From: Udeniomyces pyricola
Taxonomy: Eukaryota; Basidiomycota; Tremellomycetes; Cystofilobasidiales; Mrakiaceae
DNA length: 64,000 bases
Assembly: GCA_039545295.1 (NCBI GenBank)
Contig: BCIK01000023.1
Location: 310,001-374,000, forward strand
Reading direction: 5' to 3'
This document shows positions 10,662 through 22,678 of the stretch, one piece after another. The translations under genes and the position numbers were made by a program. A model generated the notes under the pieces. The model did not search any database. It had not been told where the DNA came from and saw only the letters and a program-made list of their open reading frames with translations. The first letter of the stretch is position 1. Every line of letters starts with the position of its first letter.

Positions 10662-12422
10662 TCATCCCCATAACCTTCTAGCGAAAACGGCGGCGGGTAG
10701 GGCGTTACTTGCTCCGTAAGGCTCCCATCGTTCAAAAGCCATCAGAGACGCATCCGACCTTTTCCTCCGTTTGACAAGATGATCTGGAACCATCAAGTCG
10801 TCGTTTTTCAGCATCTGGCCTATGACGACTCCTGTCAAGCCCAGGTCGGCAACGTCTCTTCTCTCGTAAGCGCCTCCCAGAGGGATCGGGCTGGAGCGCG
10901 CCTTTGAGGTTTGCTGCCGCTCTAGCGATAAAAATTCCTCGCGGGTCATGTTGGCATCGCGACCATATCGACGTTGAGCATCATGATGAGAAGAGCGGTG
11001 TCGACGGTGATGGGCGCCGTGAGAGGTGGAAGCAGTGGGGAGCATAGCAGTCGAAGAGCTGAGTAAAGGCAAAGAGGGATTATACGAGCCGTGTAGAGGA
11101 CGTAAATTCGAAACGGTCAAAGGAGGTTCCGAAGACGTGATGGGGAAATAAGGTGTATGTCGGATGAATGGCTTGCAGCCGATGAAAGGTTTGACGTCGA
11201 TCAGGGGCCTTATGTCGAGTGAGGGAAGAGCCGACAGGAAGGTGTGATGGGTGGAAGAGGAGGGAACAGAAGGCAAGGATATATGTTTAACCTCCTTCGA
11301 CGCGTCCAAGTGTGGATGACAAGAGTCTTCTCGTTCGTCGTCTTCTTCCCGTTTGATCTTCATCTGCAGTGAGGTCTCAATGATGACCGGCTTTTCTTCT
11401 TGTTCGGCCCCGCTCGACGGTCCGAAAACGGCGTCGACGTAGGATCTCGAGATGAGCGCTTTGAGGCTCCTTCGAGGTAAGGTTCGATGGCGAGGCTGGC
11501 TTGGGCGTCGGGAGTAAGATTCGGAAGCCGGTGCTGCCACGTCTGAGATAGAAGTGGATAAGGAACTGACAAGACAGTCGCTTGTCTCGTGTGTTGCCGC
11601 AAAACGGATGGTACGCCTGGCTTTGGGTGACGGACGACTATGCTGCGATATCTCGAGAGAAGGAGGCACGTGTTGTGGACCAGAAGAGTCCTCTAGCAGC
11701 ATGTCGAACGATGCCTCGCGATCGGGGCCCTTCCGCGTGTTCAGTGGCGGGTGAATGGTAACAGGGACATGGTTGTGATCATCGTTCGCGGCATCATTCG
11801 CTCCGCAGCGAGCGGCTTCCTCGGCTAGAAATTCTTTCAGGTCGTCCTCGTCCAGTGTACTTCGAGTCGGAACAGACGATGGTGATGCAGGGATGATATT
11901 GTGAAGAAACGGGGTTAAAGATTCGACATCGAATTCGTGAAGAGAATCTAGTCGCTTGTTCGGGGCGATTGAATCGGGTTGGTGGGTAGTCGTCTTCCCG
12001 TCGAGGTCAACATTAGCAAGGTCGTCGTCTTGGTCGTCGTCTTCCAGATCATCCCGGGTAGCTTCAATTCCTCCTTCTTCTTCCGATTCGTGCTCAAAGA
12101 CTTCTGTCTTGTCCTTCATGGCTCTTAGAACGCCTCGATCTTTGACGAGCTGGCCCGTCGAGAGGTCGACCTCGTCGTCCTGCTCGAGGGTGATGTGGCC
12201 ATAGCGACGAGCGACGCCTTCCCAAGTCGTGAGCAGGCGAAGAGATGAGTGATAACGCTGCTTGAACAACTCTGTGTCGATAGTGGTGTCTGGATATATT
12301 GACCTGTCAGTATTGGACGTGGAAGAGCAGGAGGAAGAAGCATCGGATGGAACAAAATCGTCGGAGTTGGCGTCGGAAGTCGAAACCACGTTTGACAGAG
12401 CAAAGGTGGAAGCGGACACCAT
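10662..12422 (-). CDS. Scm3-like CENP-A (centromeric histone H3) chaperone, candidate
   Basis: This is a single uninterrupted 586-codon frame. Near residues 50-90 it reads LFKQRYHSSLRLLTTWEGV, ARRYG, then DDEVDLSTGQLVKDRGVLR. That order matches the conserved block of fungal Scm3, where a helix with W/F-E-x-I-x-x-K-Y-G precedes D-D-E-I-D-L-x-T-G-E-I-V-x-D-x-G-x-L-R. Scm3 delivers the centromeric H3 variant to kinetochores in the nucleus. The rest is acidic and Ser/Pro-rich, with a basic His/Arg stretch around residues 460-490 and a C-terminal region (GQMLKNDDLMVPDHLVKRR, then FERWEPYG) that may be conserved in relatives. Scm3 proteins vary greatly in length, so 586 residues is possible. An intron near 12.3 kb is not excluded. 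The function rests on one short block only. Confidence 0.55.
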   Translation of the reverse strand: MVSASTFALSNVVSTSDANSDDFVPSDASSSCSSTSNTDRSIYPDTTIDTELFKQRYHSSLRLLTTWEGVARRYGHITLEQDDEVDLSTGQLVKDRGVLRAMKDKTEVFEHESEEEGGIEATRDDLEDDDQDDDLANVDLDGKTTTHQPDSIAPNKRLDSLHEFDVESLTPFLHNIIPASPSSVPTRSTLDEDDLKEFLAEEAARCGANDAANDDHNHVPVTIHPPLNTRKGPDREASFDMLLEDSSGPQHVPPSLEISQHSRPSPKARRTIRFAATHETSDCLVSSLSTSISDVAAPASESYSRRPSQPRHRTLPRRSLKALISRSYVDAVFGPSSGAEQEEKPVIIETSLQMKIKREEDDEREDSCHPHLDASKEVKHISLPSVPSSSTHHTFLSALPSLDIRPLIDVKPFIGCKPFIRHTPYFPITSSEPPLTVSNLRPLHGSYNPSLPLLSSSTAMLPTASTSHGAHHRRHRSSHHDAQRRYGRDANMTREEFLSLERQQTSKARSSPIPLGGAYERRDVADLGLTGVVIGQMLKNDDLMVPDHLVKRRKRSDASLMAFERWEPYGASNALPAAVFARRLWG

Positions 12423-12825
12423 CGAGCGCTGAGGTAGAAAGAGGGAGTTGGTGATCCTAGTGACGGGATGTCAACGTGAAAAAGGATGGAATGGATCGAA
12501 GTGGGAAGAATCGATGTCTGCGACCTGGCTGCGACATGCAAGCGTCGGATTTTGTGAGGACTGGATTGATGGTTACATAGCGGCGAACGCCGAGACCCCG
12601 GTTCGATTATTAGTTCGAAGCGTATTTAAATTGTGAATTGTCAAGCTGACTCTTGCTGACTGATAAAACCTCGGAGGAAGCGAGATCCGATGTGACCGGT
12701 GAAGTCCATTACGTCATCTGAGAAATGATTGATTATGAACCACCTTGCTTCTTGCCTCCACTCGTAAAGACAGATCAAAACCACCACTCATCCTCCTCAT
12801 CTCGCCCTCCATCCCATCTTCCATC
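12423..12825. promoter_or_regulatory. Divergent promoter, Scm3 candidate / MDR oxidoreductase
   Basis: About 400 bp separate two divergent start codons. A pyrimidine-rich leader (CCTCCTCATCTCGCCCTCCATCCC) precedes the oxidoreductase ATG. An upstream in-frame ATG at 12745 exists, but I take 12826 as the start because homology begins there. Confidence 0.5.
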
Positions 12826-14540
12826 ATGTCGTCGCCCAGCCTTCCCGAAACTTTTTCTCAGTACAAGATCCCCAAGCCCACAGGCTTCGATTCGCTGACC
12901 CTCATCAAGGATGTCGCCATGCCCAAGCCTGGCAAGAACGAAGTCCTCGTCAAAGTCGCCGCCGTCTCACTCAACTACCGTGACCTTGTCGTTGCCAAGG
13001 GCAGCTATCCCTGCAAATCAGATGTATGTCACTCTGTCTTCTCTGTCCCTGCCCTGTCCTAGAGCTGGGTCCTGGAGATGTGTGATATCATTTGTGGCAG
13101 AGTGACTAACGTCCATTGCCGGATTCCCCCGGTCTTCATGTCGTTCCCAGCTCACTCCTTGCTCGGATGGAGCGGGAGAAGTCGTCGCCATCGGACCGGG
13201 GGTTACCAAGTGGAAAGAAGGCGACCGAATTGCCGGTCAATTTACTCTGTCGTTGCAGGCAGGTCCGTTCGACGACGATGCGCACATGGCCACCACGATG
13301 GGTGGTGGATGTGATGGCATGTTGACTCAGTATACAGGTTAGCTTTCTTCGCCATTCATCCTTCTCTAGATCTAACTCAAAACCCAAGCTGACGTGTTGC
13401 GTCGGAACTTTCTTCCGAAAATTCTCAGTCTTGCCTGATACTGGTGTCGTCAGGATTCCTGACCACCTTTCGTTCGAAGAGGCTGCCACTCTTCCTTGTG
13501 CCGCACTCACCGCCTGGTTCGTTTGAAACGATTTGGCCCTCGGCTGGACAACAGACGATAATCTCCAGAGTGCTGAAGATTTCAGGTGTCTTCTATTTTC
13601 TGTCGCATTGTCGTCTGCGTTCTTTGTGTCTCCCACTCGGATATGTTAGGAACGCGCTCTATGGTGCTGAAGGCGTCAACAGCCTTCTTCCTGGAGAGAC
13701 CGTAGTCGTGCAGGGAACCGGTGGGGTTTCATGCTTTGGCGCGCAGGTTAGCATTCTGCTTTGCTACACAGTTGTCTACCTGTGTCCCAACGACCTTTCT
13801 AAAACGTCTCTCCTTTCCCTGCAGCTTGCCATTCTCGGAGGCGCCAATGTCGTCGCTACATCTTCCTCTGACGAGAAGCTCGAGATCTTGCGAAAGAGTC
13901 TGCTCGAACTCGTCCCAAACCTTGACTCCAGCCGCTTCCACCCCGTCAACTACAAGAAGACGCCCGACTGGGACAAGGAGGTTCTCAAGTTCTCACCTGC
14001 CGGTGCTGAGCACATCATCGAAGTCGGCGGCGCTGGAACGGTCGAAAAGTCGTTCGCCGCTATCCGTCGAGGAGGTTCAATCTCGACCATCGGCTTCATC
14101 GGTTCGGACAAGGACAGTGTTCCCCCTAATGTGCCGATGCTGGCGCTCCGTAAGGGCGGTGAGTGGCGGGACCCGATGTCTCATTGATCTTGACGATATG
14201 CTTGAATATCCTGCTTGGTTACTCACTCAGCATCCAATCATTGTCGTTTCAGCTACTTTCCGAGGTTTGCTTGTCGGTAGCCGACACCAATTTGAGTCCA
14301 TGAATAAGGCCATCTCGACTCACAAGCTCAAGCCTATCATTGGCAAGGTGTTTGAGGTCCGTTTTGGATATTTCTAGTTGTCATGTTTTGTCGGTTTCCT
14401 CCAGCTCGATAATGGCTGATCTTTTCGGCTTTGCTTGTTTTCCTTCACAATCATAGTTTGAGGACGCCAAGGCTGCGTACGAGTACCAATGGTCTCAGGG
14501 CATGGTTGGCAAGGTCGTCATCCGTGTTTCCAAGGCTTAA
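12826..14540 (+). CDS. Medium-chain dehydrogenase/reductase, quinone oxidoreductase-like
   Basis: This is an NAD(P)-dependent oxidoreductase of the MDR superfamily, probably cytosolic; the substrate cannot be told from sequence. Seven exons (12826-13023, 13151-13337, 13429-13516, 13650-13746, 13825-14158, 14253-14356, 14457-14540) join to 363 residues, the normal length. The N-terminal GroES-like domain carries [12 protein letters not shown] and [16 protein letters not shown]. The Rossmann domain has the nucleotide-binding [36 protein letters not shown] and a C-terminal GKVVIRV follow. The NYRDL motif and the lack of an obvious four-Cys structural zinc loop favour the quinone reductase/alcohol dehydrogenase-like branch. 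All introns are GT-AG with phase-consistent joins. Confidence 0.9.
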
Positions 14541-14910
14541 AGGGATCTATCTATCTTTCCTTAGCCTCGTGCGCCACTTTTGTGCCAACAATTGTACACT
14601 GTAGCCTACTGCCCAGCCCCTGACATCTCGCTTGTATGATGGTTATGTCGCACCTATTACTGCGCAGAGAACTCGGTATTCCTGAATGTACGAGGTGAAT
14701 GGTGTCCTGCTTTTGGCAAAAAAAGAAAAACATGATACATCAAGAAAAGGCCAGTAACAAGAAAGGTGAAACGGATACGGGCCGGGTTACCGGTCATCCA
14801 GTCACCCGCGCACCGGCTGTCCACGTGTGTCCACCTGAACATGTGATCGGACCAACCGAATAGACGGCAGACATGTCCTCCTTAACTCCGAGCACCACCA
14901 ACGACGCCTG
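14541..14910. other. Intergenic region, oxidoreductase / F-box-like gene
   Basis: This 370-bp head-to-tail spacer has no recognisable gene. It presumably holds the oxidoreductase 3' UTR and the promoter of the next gene. Confidence 0.5.
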
Positions 14911-16287
14911 ATGACCTCACCAACGGGTTCACATCGCCCCTCATACATCTCATCTGCAGACGAGTCTCCACCCAAGCTCGCCCTTCCTCTCGAGATCATT
15001 CAATCCATCATCAAGCTCTACTTCCACCGGACCATCTCCGATGTCCCTACGCCATGGATCCAACCGAATCTCCCGCCGGTCCTTCCTATCTTGCTCACCT
15101 GCCGCCACTTATACCACTTTGCTCTCCCGCTCGCTTGGCATTCCCTCGTGCTCTCCCGTCCGGAGCAGTGGGCACAGTGGTTCGATCCGAAACTGGGCCT
15201 CCTGGTAGATGGGGAACTGGGGAGGAAGAGGGCGACTTGGGTCAAGGAACTCTGGATCGACCCCAGCGCGACTCTTGTCCCGCTCAAACCGGTCTTGGGT
15301 GGAAAACCGTGGAACAAGGCTGCAGATACTCAGGCTGAGAGTCTGAGAGAGGCGAGAAGAGGTGGAGATGTAAGTGAACATGACAACGAACGAGCGCAAA
15401 GCGATAAGCCCGATCATGAAGGAGTTCAGTTCATACCACCCGCGACCCGGTTGATTGTCGACCTCACATTTCCTCGCTTTCAACTCGACATCCTAGCCAT
15501 CCCTTCTGAGCCTCGACTTTCTTACATAAAAGATCCTGTGGCCGAGTACTGTTTACCAAGCGATTCCGGACGCGTAGGAGACATCGATGAAGATCCCTTC
15601 CCATCTCGTTCGACGATCCTCACGTCAATCTCTCCAGAAGCCCACGCTGACCTCTATAGCCGACTCCAACGGAACGAGCTTCTCAACCGTCAGGACTTTC
15701 AAGACATCCCACTCCAGTCTATTCCCCCTATGTTGGAGGCGTTTGCACTCGATCGATTTCAGCGGGAACTTCAATCGCAAAGGCTCGAAGTCCAACGACA
15801 GTTACTCGCTTCCGTCGTCCCCGCACCAAAGGCACTCTCCAACTTATCGTCGTCCAGCGCTTTGATCAAACGACCGTTGCTCAAAAGGCGATCACTGGTA
15901 CTCCATGGCATGCTTGTCTTCCCTAAAAAGATCCCCGCCAAAACTTCGGAGCTCTACATCGTTTACGACCAGTCTGGCTCGTCGATTCGTTCGGTGGAAT
16001 TACAAGGCGCCGCCGACGGTGAGGATCTCGAGCCGTCGATCATAGGGGACGACGAAGTCATGAACAGCGTCCAGGACGCTTTCGATGGCGCATTGTGGTT
16101 GGACTTGTCGTGGCGTGAGGCAGAGCTCCTAGGTCGGGTTCGGGTCCTCGAGCGAAAGCGAGGGAAAGACCTTCGCATTCGGTTCGTCGGATACCCAATC
16201 AACCACCTCTTTGCTTCCATGACAAAGGAGATGGACGACGAGGAAGAATTACAGTTGCTTTATGAGTCGGGAATCTTGACATTCTGA
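14911..16287 (+). CDS. F-box-like domain protein, function unknown
   Basis: This is an intronless 458-codon frame starting MTSPTGSHRPSY. Residues about 24-75 (ALPLEIIQSIIKLYF, then ILLTCRHLYHFALPLAW) resemble an F-box: LPxEIIxxI, a spacer, and a C+-x-H+-aliphatic helix as in fungal F-box/cyclin-like proteins that bind Skp1. No leucine-rich or WD repeats follow. The remainder has a Gln/Arg-rich helical stretch (about 285-310) and a C-terminal segment with REAELLGRVRVLERKRGKDL. The lack of introns contrasts with the intron-rich neighbours. A ubiquitin-ligase adaptor role is inference from the F-box-like helix alone. Confidence 0.6.
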   Translation: MTSPTGSHRPSYISSADESPPKLALPLEIIQSIIKLYFHRTISDVPTPWIQPNLPPVLPILLTCRHLYHFALPLAWHSLVLSRPEQWAQWFDPKLGLLVDGELGRKRATWVKELWIDPSATLVPLKPVLGGKPWNKAADTQAESLREARRGGDVSEHDNERAQSDKPDHEGVQFIPPATRLIVDLTFPRFQLDILAIPSEPRLSYIKDPVAEYCLPSDSGRVGDIDEDPFPSRSTILTSISPEAHADLYSRLQRNELLNRQDFQDIPLQSIPPMLEAFALDRFQRELQSQRLEVQRQLLASVVPAPKALSNLSSSSALIKRPLLKRRSLVLHGMLVFPKKIPAKTSELYIVYDQSGSSIRSVELQGAADGEDLEPSIIGDDEVMNSVQDAFDGALWLDLSWREAELLGRVRVLERKRGKDLRIRFVGYPINHLFASMTKEMDDEEELQLLYESGILTF

Positions 16288-16676
16288 TCAGATGAGACCA
16301 TCATACATCCTTCTTTGTGGAACACCATCCAGCTTGACTGACGGTTTGCCTCCTGTTGAGTCAACGCGACGTGACAAGTCAAGAGCATCTAGGGAAAGAA
16401 GAACGCATTGGATTTTGGCAAGCGAAGAGCGTACGGAAGCGATCAAGGAGACATTTAAAATTTACCAGAGAAAACGGACAAGAAACCAGGACCGAGACGG
16501 AATATATCAAGAGAGGAGAAATAGGGTTTGGACCAAACGTCGGAATAGACAAGACAATGGAAAGCAATAGAAAAAGAGAGAGAGAGAGAGAAAAAAAAGC
16601 GGAAGAGCTACACGGAGTTTGGAAGAGAGAGAAACAACTAAAACACAAAAGGGCAGTCGCGATAATTTATTCTCAT
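16288..16676. other. Convergent intergenic region, F-box-like / GH63
   Basis: This is a purine-rich spacer between convergent genes. A GA-rich stretch lies at about 16570-16600 and an A-run at 16591-16598. I see no gene or structured RNA; open frames here are low-complexity. Confidence 0.5.
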
Positions 16677-19600
16677 CTAAAGAGCATCGGGCGAAAGGTC
16701 TCCGATAGCCGTTCCAGCGTCCGAGTAGGCCGCGGTCCCAGGCGTCTGATCGCCGAATTCGGAAGGTGTGTTGATTTGCTGTACGAAGAGGAGATAGCCA
16801 ACCAAAGTAGAAATGAGTACGAGCGGACAGCAGTACGAAGTAGAGAGACCGCACAGAGAGAACGAAATTAGCAAAGGCAAGGCCACAAACCTCATCAAAG
16901 TAGTGCTTAGCCGTCGACCTAGGCGTTCTCGGCGTCTTAGGCAGTCGGCACGTCTGTCCGACCTGGAGAATATGCCATGCGACGAGACCAGTCCTGGAAG
17001 AGGCATCACGACAAGCAATGCAGGGAGAGAACAGAAGTGAGTCTTTCCGAACAAAGGAGAAGACAGCTCACAGGAACCCTGTAGCATTTTGATAAGTACT
17101 CACCATCCCGTCTGGTGCGACGCTCCAAGTCCTCGACCATCGTTACCGTTGAAGAACTCGTGGAACTGAAGGTAGTCCCTGAAGTGAGGGTCGTGGTTGA
17201 GCTTCTTGACGCCACCGTTGTAGGCTCGCTCACCGTCCGATTGGGCGGCAAAGATATGGATGATTCTAGAAGAAGAGGGATGACAGTCAGCTTGATTGTC
17301 ATCACAATCATAGGCGAGACATCTTGGACGAACCGGTGCTGGATTTCTTCCGCGACAGCGCCGAGGTTCATGTAATCGCCTGAGCCAGTGGGGCATTCGA
17401 CCAGAAGGCTATCGCCGTAGTATTGGTAGAATCGTTGAAGTGACTCGATGAGCTGCGAGACCAAGTAGAAACCCGAGACAGCATCGCCAAGAACAGTCAG
17501 TTTTTCAAAAGTCTAAACGCCTTGGCTCTTCCTCATCGCAGAATTGATTTGTACGTGAAGGTGGGTTACAGGACGTACCAAGAAATTGACAGCAAGCCAG
17601 ATGGGTCCTCGCCAGTTCGAGTTACCTCCAAACATGCCCGACTTAGAGTCGCCTGGCCAGTAGCCAACGCCAAAGATTTCGCCATTGACATCCATCTCCC
17701 AAGGGTGCTCGTTATGGTACTTGGACAAACTGGATGGATGAAGAAAGAGTTGGGCATATGGTTGGATCAGCTGAAAGCTTACAAACATCAAGGTCGAGAC
17801 AAGACCACGTACGATCGGATGCCGAACTCCGAAAGGAACTCTTCCTCGTCAAGCATACGCTCAAGGATTCGAACCAGTCGCTCCTTGGAGGCGAGAGCAA
17901 GCAATCGACGGTCGCCCTTTCCACCGACTGAAGAAGAAAGAGAAGCAAAATGGCAGAGATATCAAGCGAGTTAGCATCTCGAACGACAGCCCCATAGTTT
18001 TGTCGGTCCTAGACTGACCTCGCATGTTGGCAATGTTGCGGTCACTCATGCTCGCACGGTTCTCGAGGAACCAGTCCATCCTCTTCTTGAAGCCCGGGAA
18101 ACGCTTGATGACATTGGGCTCGAGTGTGAGCGTCGCATAGAGTGGGATGAGACCGACGAGCGAGTGGACGGGAATTTGCTGGAAGTGTCCCTGACCCCAC
18201 GAGATGGCGTCGTAGTAGAAACCGTCCTCCTCGTTCCAGAGAGAGAGGTTCTCGTCTTGCGGTCCCTCGAATGTCATAGCGTCGGCAATGAAGAGGAAGT
18301 GCTCAAAGAACCTACGACAAGCGGATGGGAAGTAAGCAATCTACAGGACACGATTAAAACGCCATAGAGACTAAACAAAGGCAGCACATGACTTACTTTG
18401 AAGCAATGTCCTCGTAAGTCGGGTTGTGCTTGGCCAGCTCGAGGGCAATGTTAAGCATGTTGAGGCAGAAGAAAGCCATCCAAGCGGTACCGTCGGCCTG
18501 CCGCAGCGTTCCTCCTGTGGGAAGAGGCTCGGATCGGTTGAAGGGTCCGATGTTGTCGAGACCAAGGAAACCACCCTCGAAGACGTTGTTACCACCGGCA
18601 TCCTTCCTGTTGACCCACCAGGTAAAGTTGATGAGCAGCTTTTGGAAGACTCGCTCAAGGAAATCGAGGTCCTCTCGACCAAAGAGCTTTCGTTCAATCT
18701 TGAAGACTCGGAACGTAGCCCTGTAGAGAATCGAGAGAGGTGAATCACGCCGATCAGTAACCATCGTTTAGCGGAACATTCCTCCAAGCATGTGGCTGCG
18801 GCGAGGGTCAAGCTGATAGACCAACTCACCAGGCGTGCACGGGAGGGTTAACATCGCTGAAGTTCCATTCGTAAGCCGGGAGAGCACCGTCAGGTTTCAT
18901 GTACCATTCACGCGTCATGAGGTCGAGCTGCTTTTTGGAGAAAGCCGGATCAACCATGGCGAGCGGGATGCAGTGGAAAGCGGTATCCCAAGCGGCTGAG
19001 GGAGGTCACAAAACAGGTAAGAGTCAGTTAGGCAGAGGCGGTAAGACACGATGTATCCATGTAAAGTGACGCTTACCGAAGAACGGGTACTCCCACTTGT
19101 CTGGCATGGAAAGGATGTCGGCAACGTGCATGTGCTTCCATTCCTGTCAATCCCAACGCGCAAGACAGCAGAAACGTCAGAATACTACGCATGAGGCATG
19201 CTCTGATTGTGTGGAAGCCCTCTACATACCTTGTTTCGGATCCACTTCCTCTCGGGCGGAGGAGGAGGCTGTCCTGGGTCTCCCTCGATCCACTCCTTTT
19301 GGATGAACTGGTAGAATTGCTTGGTCCTATTGGAAAGAGCAAGAGACGATCGTGCAAATGAAACATTGATTATCAGCTCTGATCAGACCATATACTATGC
19401 GATGGGTTGTCGTCGATGAGCGAGATCACGCACCACATCATGCCTCCCAAAGCCTGTCGCATAATGTTCCTCAAATCATCACTGATAGGGCCCGAAGCGA
19501 GTCGTCCGTAGAACTCGTCGGCGTCGTTTCGCCTCTCCTCGACCTCATCGTCAAAGGCTTCCTCGTCAGTGACGGTGACATCCTCCTCAGGCGAAGCAGG

Positions 19601-22600
19601 CGTCATCTTGAGTCGAACGACGACGCAACCTCCGTTTCCGGGAACGTTGGTGAAAGAGTAGTGAGCGCCCGACTTTGTTCCTTCCTTGTCTGGGTTGACG
19701 AATTGCCTTCCACCCTGGGGGTTACGGGGACCAGGCGGAGGCGTCGCGGTCGGGGGATGGGGATCCTCGTCGTCATCGACGTTGACAGAGGCACCTTCAG
19801 GAACCTCGTCAACCACCGCCGACGTGTGGTTAGGAGGAAGGACGGGGGTTCTTTTCGAGGGTGACTTGAGCGAAAGCTTGGAGAAGTTGGGCGACGACTC
19901 AGGCTCGGCAGGTCGATGGGACTTGACGATATGGTCGTGGAAAGCATCCTTGACGTAGAGAGATTTGTTCTTTCCTCCGTAAAGACGCTGTAGACGATGT
20001 GGTAGGTGTAAATGTCAGCGACAGGCGACCGCAAGCCTGAGATGAGCATCAGAGACAATACACAACAAGAAACGGATATGCTGACCTCAAAGTTGGTGTC
20101 GTTATCAGTGAACAAGAGCTCAGGCACGACGCTCGGGCCATCGACCAAGACGACGCCGCCATCGGCAGGGGCGGCAGGGGCAGGAGAGGGGCTGCAGTAG
20201 AGATGAGTTCGACCGAGAGTCTCGTGGTCGACCTGGATCGTTCCGTCGGCAGACTCGTGCATCCTTGGGCGAGGAGGCTCGTCCTTGGGCCACGACCACG
20301 TGTTTCGGAACCATAGTTGAGGGATAATGTGCAAATCGGCGGGGTCGGGACCTCGGTTGTAAGCGGTGATACGGATGGAGATGCCATCGGGTCCCTGCTC
20401 GTCCTTGGCGTACTGAGAGTTGGGGAGACAAGTAGGGTAAGATGATGAACAGATGAACGATGAGAACCTTTAGTGCACAGTCTCTTTCTTTGATGCAAAC
20501 TTGTGATGGTCGCGCAATCCTAGACAGGTCAAGCCCATCTCGGCCAGAGGCAAACAAAGGAGGACGCGTAGATCCTTACCTCAACAAAAACGTCCCAGTA
20601 TTTGTCATCCTCGAACGCATCGGTGTCGGTGATTTCAAACTCCTGGACCTCTCGATCTCGGTTGGCGTTTTCAGTGACAAGCTGCTCGTAAGGGTATCGG
20701 TTTTGAGGGTACTTGTAAAGGAATTTCATGTAGGAGTGAGTCGGGGTCGAGTCGAGGTAATAGTAAAGCTCTTTGACATCCTCTCCGTGGTTACCTGATA
20801 AGTCGGGAAACGAAAAAGAACCGAAAATAAAAAGGGGTTGTTCGTTAACTGATGACTCCGGTATCGATGTATATGAATAAGTGATCAAGTCAAGACACAT
20901 ACCCTGGTGGCCAGTGACACCAAAGAGACGCTCCTTGAGGTAGGGATCCTTTCCGTTCCAGAGGGCGAGAGCAAAGCAAACTCGTTGATGGTTGTCGCTG
21001 TAAGAGCGGGCACAAAGTCTTCATCAGCTGCTGGTTGCGAGGAGATTGCTGACAAACTCAAGGAGTCCAACTGACGAGATGCCACCGATACCATCCTCTC
21101 CCCATCGGTAAGCTCGACTTCTAGCATGCTCATGCGGGAAATGGGTCCAGGCATCACCGTTACCAGAGTAATCTTCTCGGACGGTCGCCTGCAAAATATT
21201 TGACCGATTGACACGTTCTCTCACGTCAGTGGACGAGTCAAAAACTCCGAGATGGCGAAAACGAGTCCTTAGCTCACCCATTGCCTCTCAGAAAGATAAG
21301 GTCCCCAACGCTTCCAGTGAGCCGTCTTCTTCTCATCCTCATCAAGCCTGTTTGAGAGTTCGAAAGTCAATCAATGGGGGCGGATAGATTTTGCGCGGAT
21401 AGAAGGAAGCGGGTAATGGGAAATTGCGGCTAATCTCACCTCCACTCTTCAACACTGTGGAACCGAGGACCCAAGCTCTGCTTCAAGTGCTCTCGGAGGT
21501 TCTGGAGTGACCGAAGATACCAAAAGATCGCGGTCGAACTTTCAGTAAAGACAGGAGGTTTGATGTCGACGCAAGAAGAGCCAATGCTGGGAGAAGAAAA
21601 AAAAAAGAGAAGGAGATGGCGCCTACACTAGTTCCGGCGGCCGCCTCCGGGGCGTCCTCGTGGTTGGCTCCGTTGGCTGGGAAGGCCGACAGGTGGGAAG
21701 ACGATTGCAGTGAAGAGTCATGTCAAAAACGAGTTGGATAAAGTGATGAATATATCAAGGAAATGTGACGCACCCTCCGGGGCATCCTGGGAGCTGTTGG
21801 CAGCCTGTCGCTTAGGGAAACTAGATCACGAAGACCACACGAATGATGCACAAATCAGATCACTGAGTACAATGATCGGCAATGAAGCAGATATGATGAT
21901 GTAAAACTCGGCGGGTCGATGGCAATGCCAGATCACGTACATCTCCTTCTCCCGCTGGGCCGGTTCGCCTAGGGGCTTGGGGATATTAATCTGAGTGATA
22001 CGGGAAGCCACGGAGAGATGGTTGGGTGTCAGCACTCTGATCGGTTGATGTGGAGTTCGAAGAGATGGCTCGAAGGGCGTTTCGATCTCCTTGCTTCAAG
22101 AGCGTTAGAGCTGGGGGTGATGGGGTGAATCGGTAAAGGAATCGGTCTGGATTGGTCAGATGAATAATGGATTGCTGGCTCTCAACTTACCTGGAGGTTG
22201 GACGCAAAGGACCTCATGCTACCCAATACAGTAGGAGCTTCGTCCGATGTGCTAGGAGTGAGAGCTGGTGCGGTGGTCTCCTCGACGACCTTCGGCTGTT
22301 CGGGAACGGGCGGCGTCGCGGGGCCTACATCGGCCAAAGGAGTGGGGGAGGGGAAGGCGAGATGCGGGACGAGCAAGGCGGTAGTCGCGAGGGATTCAAC
22401 AAGGACATAGTCGCCATCGCGAGCAAGCCCATCGGGTAAATGATGAATTGGATGTGTCAGACTGAGTGAGGAGAAAGATCGATGTGGTTTGGTTCGCTCT
22501 TGTTTATTGGGACGAGCGAGAAGAGTGGCAGACAGCCCAGGTCGGGGAGATGGGACGAAGGCGGGAAGTGGGTAGCAGGTGTTCTCTTACCTTGAGGGCT

Positions 22601-22678
22601 TTGTTGGCCCGAGGCTGGAGGGCTTGCCTGGGGTGTGGACTTGGAGAAGATGTTCTTCTGGATCCTCTTGGCTGCCAT
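16677..22678 (-). CDS. GH63-type glycoside hydrolase (MGH1-like), large cytosolic form
   Basis: This is a large multi-exon gene of about 1,100 codons. The catalytic (alpha/alpha)6-barrel reads clearly: [43 protein letters not shown], then [54 protein letters not shown] and HQTGWTGLVAW. This pattern belongs to the GH63/MGH1-like group; the relatives I recall are annotated as glucosidases, so the substrate is uncertain. There is no signal peptide, unlike ER glucosidase I. A proline- and acid-rich insert (about 19.40-19.85 kb) interrupts the beta-rich part. The last exon is 16677-16778. N-terminal exons at 21.6-22.5 kb join in phase ([29 protein letters not shown]) into [20 protein letters not shown]. 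The link from the proposed ATG ([14 protein letters not shown]) to the next exon uses a weak acceptor and is the least certain part. Confidence 0.82.

Noticed and set aside
12560..12640. tRNA-like GGTTCGATTAT B-box in the Scm3/oxidoreductase promoter
   Set aside because: The bases around the putative T loop do not form a T stem (CCCCG against TATTA) and no matching acceptor or anticodon arm is seen.
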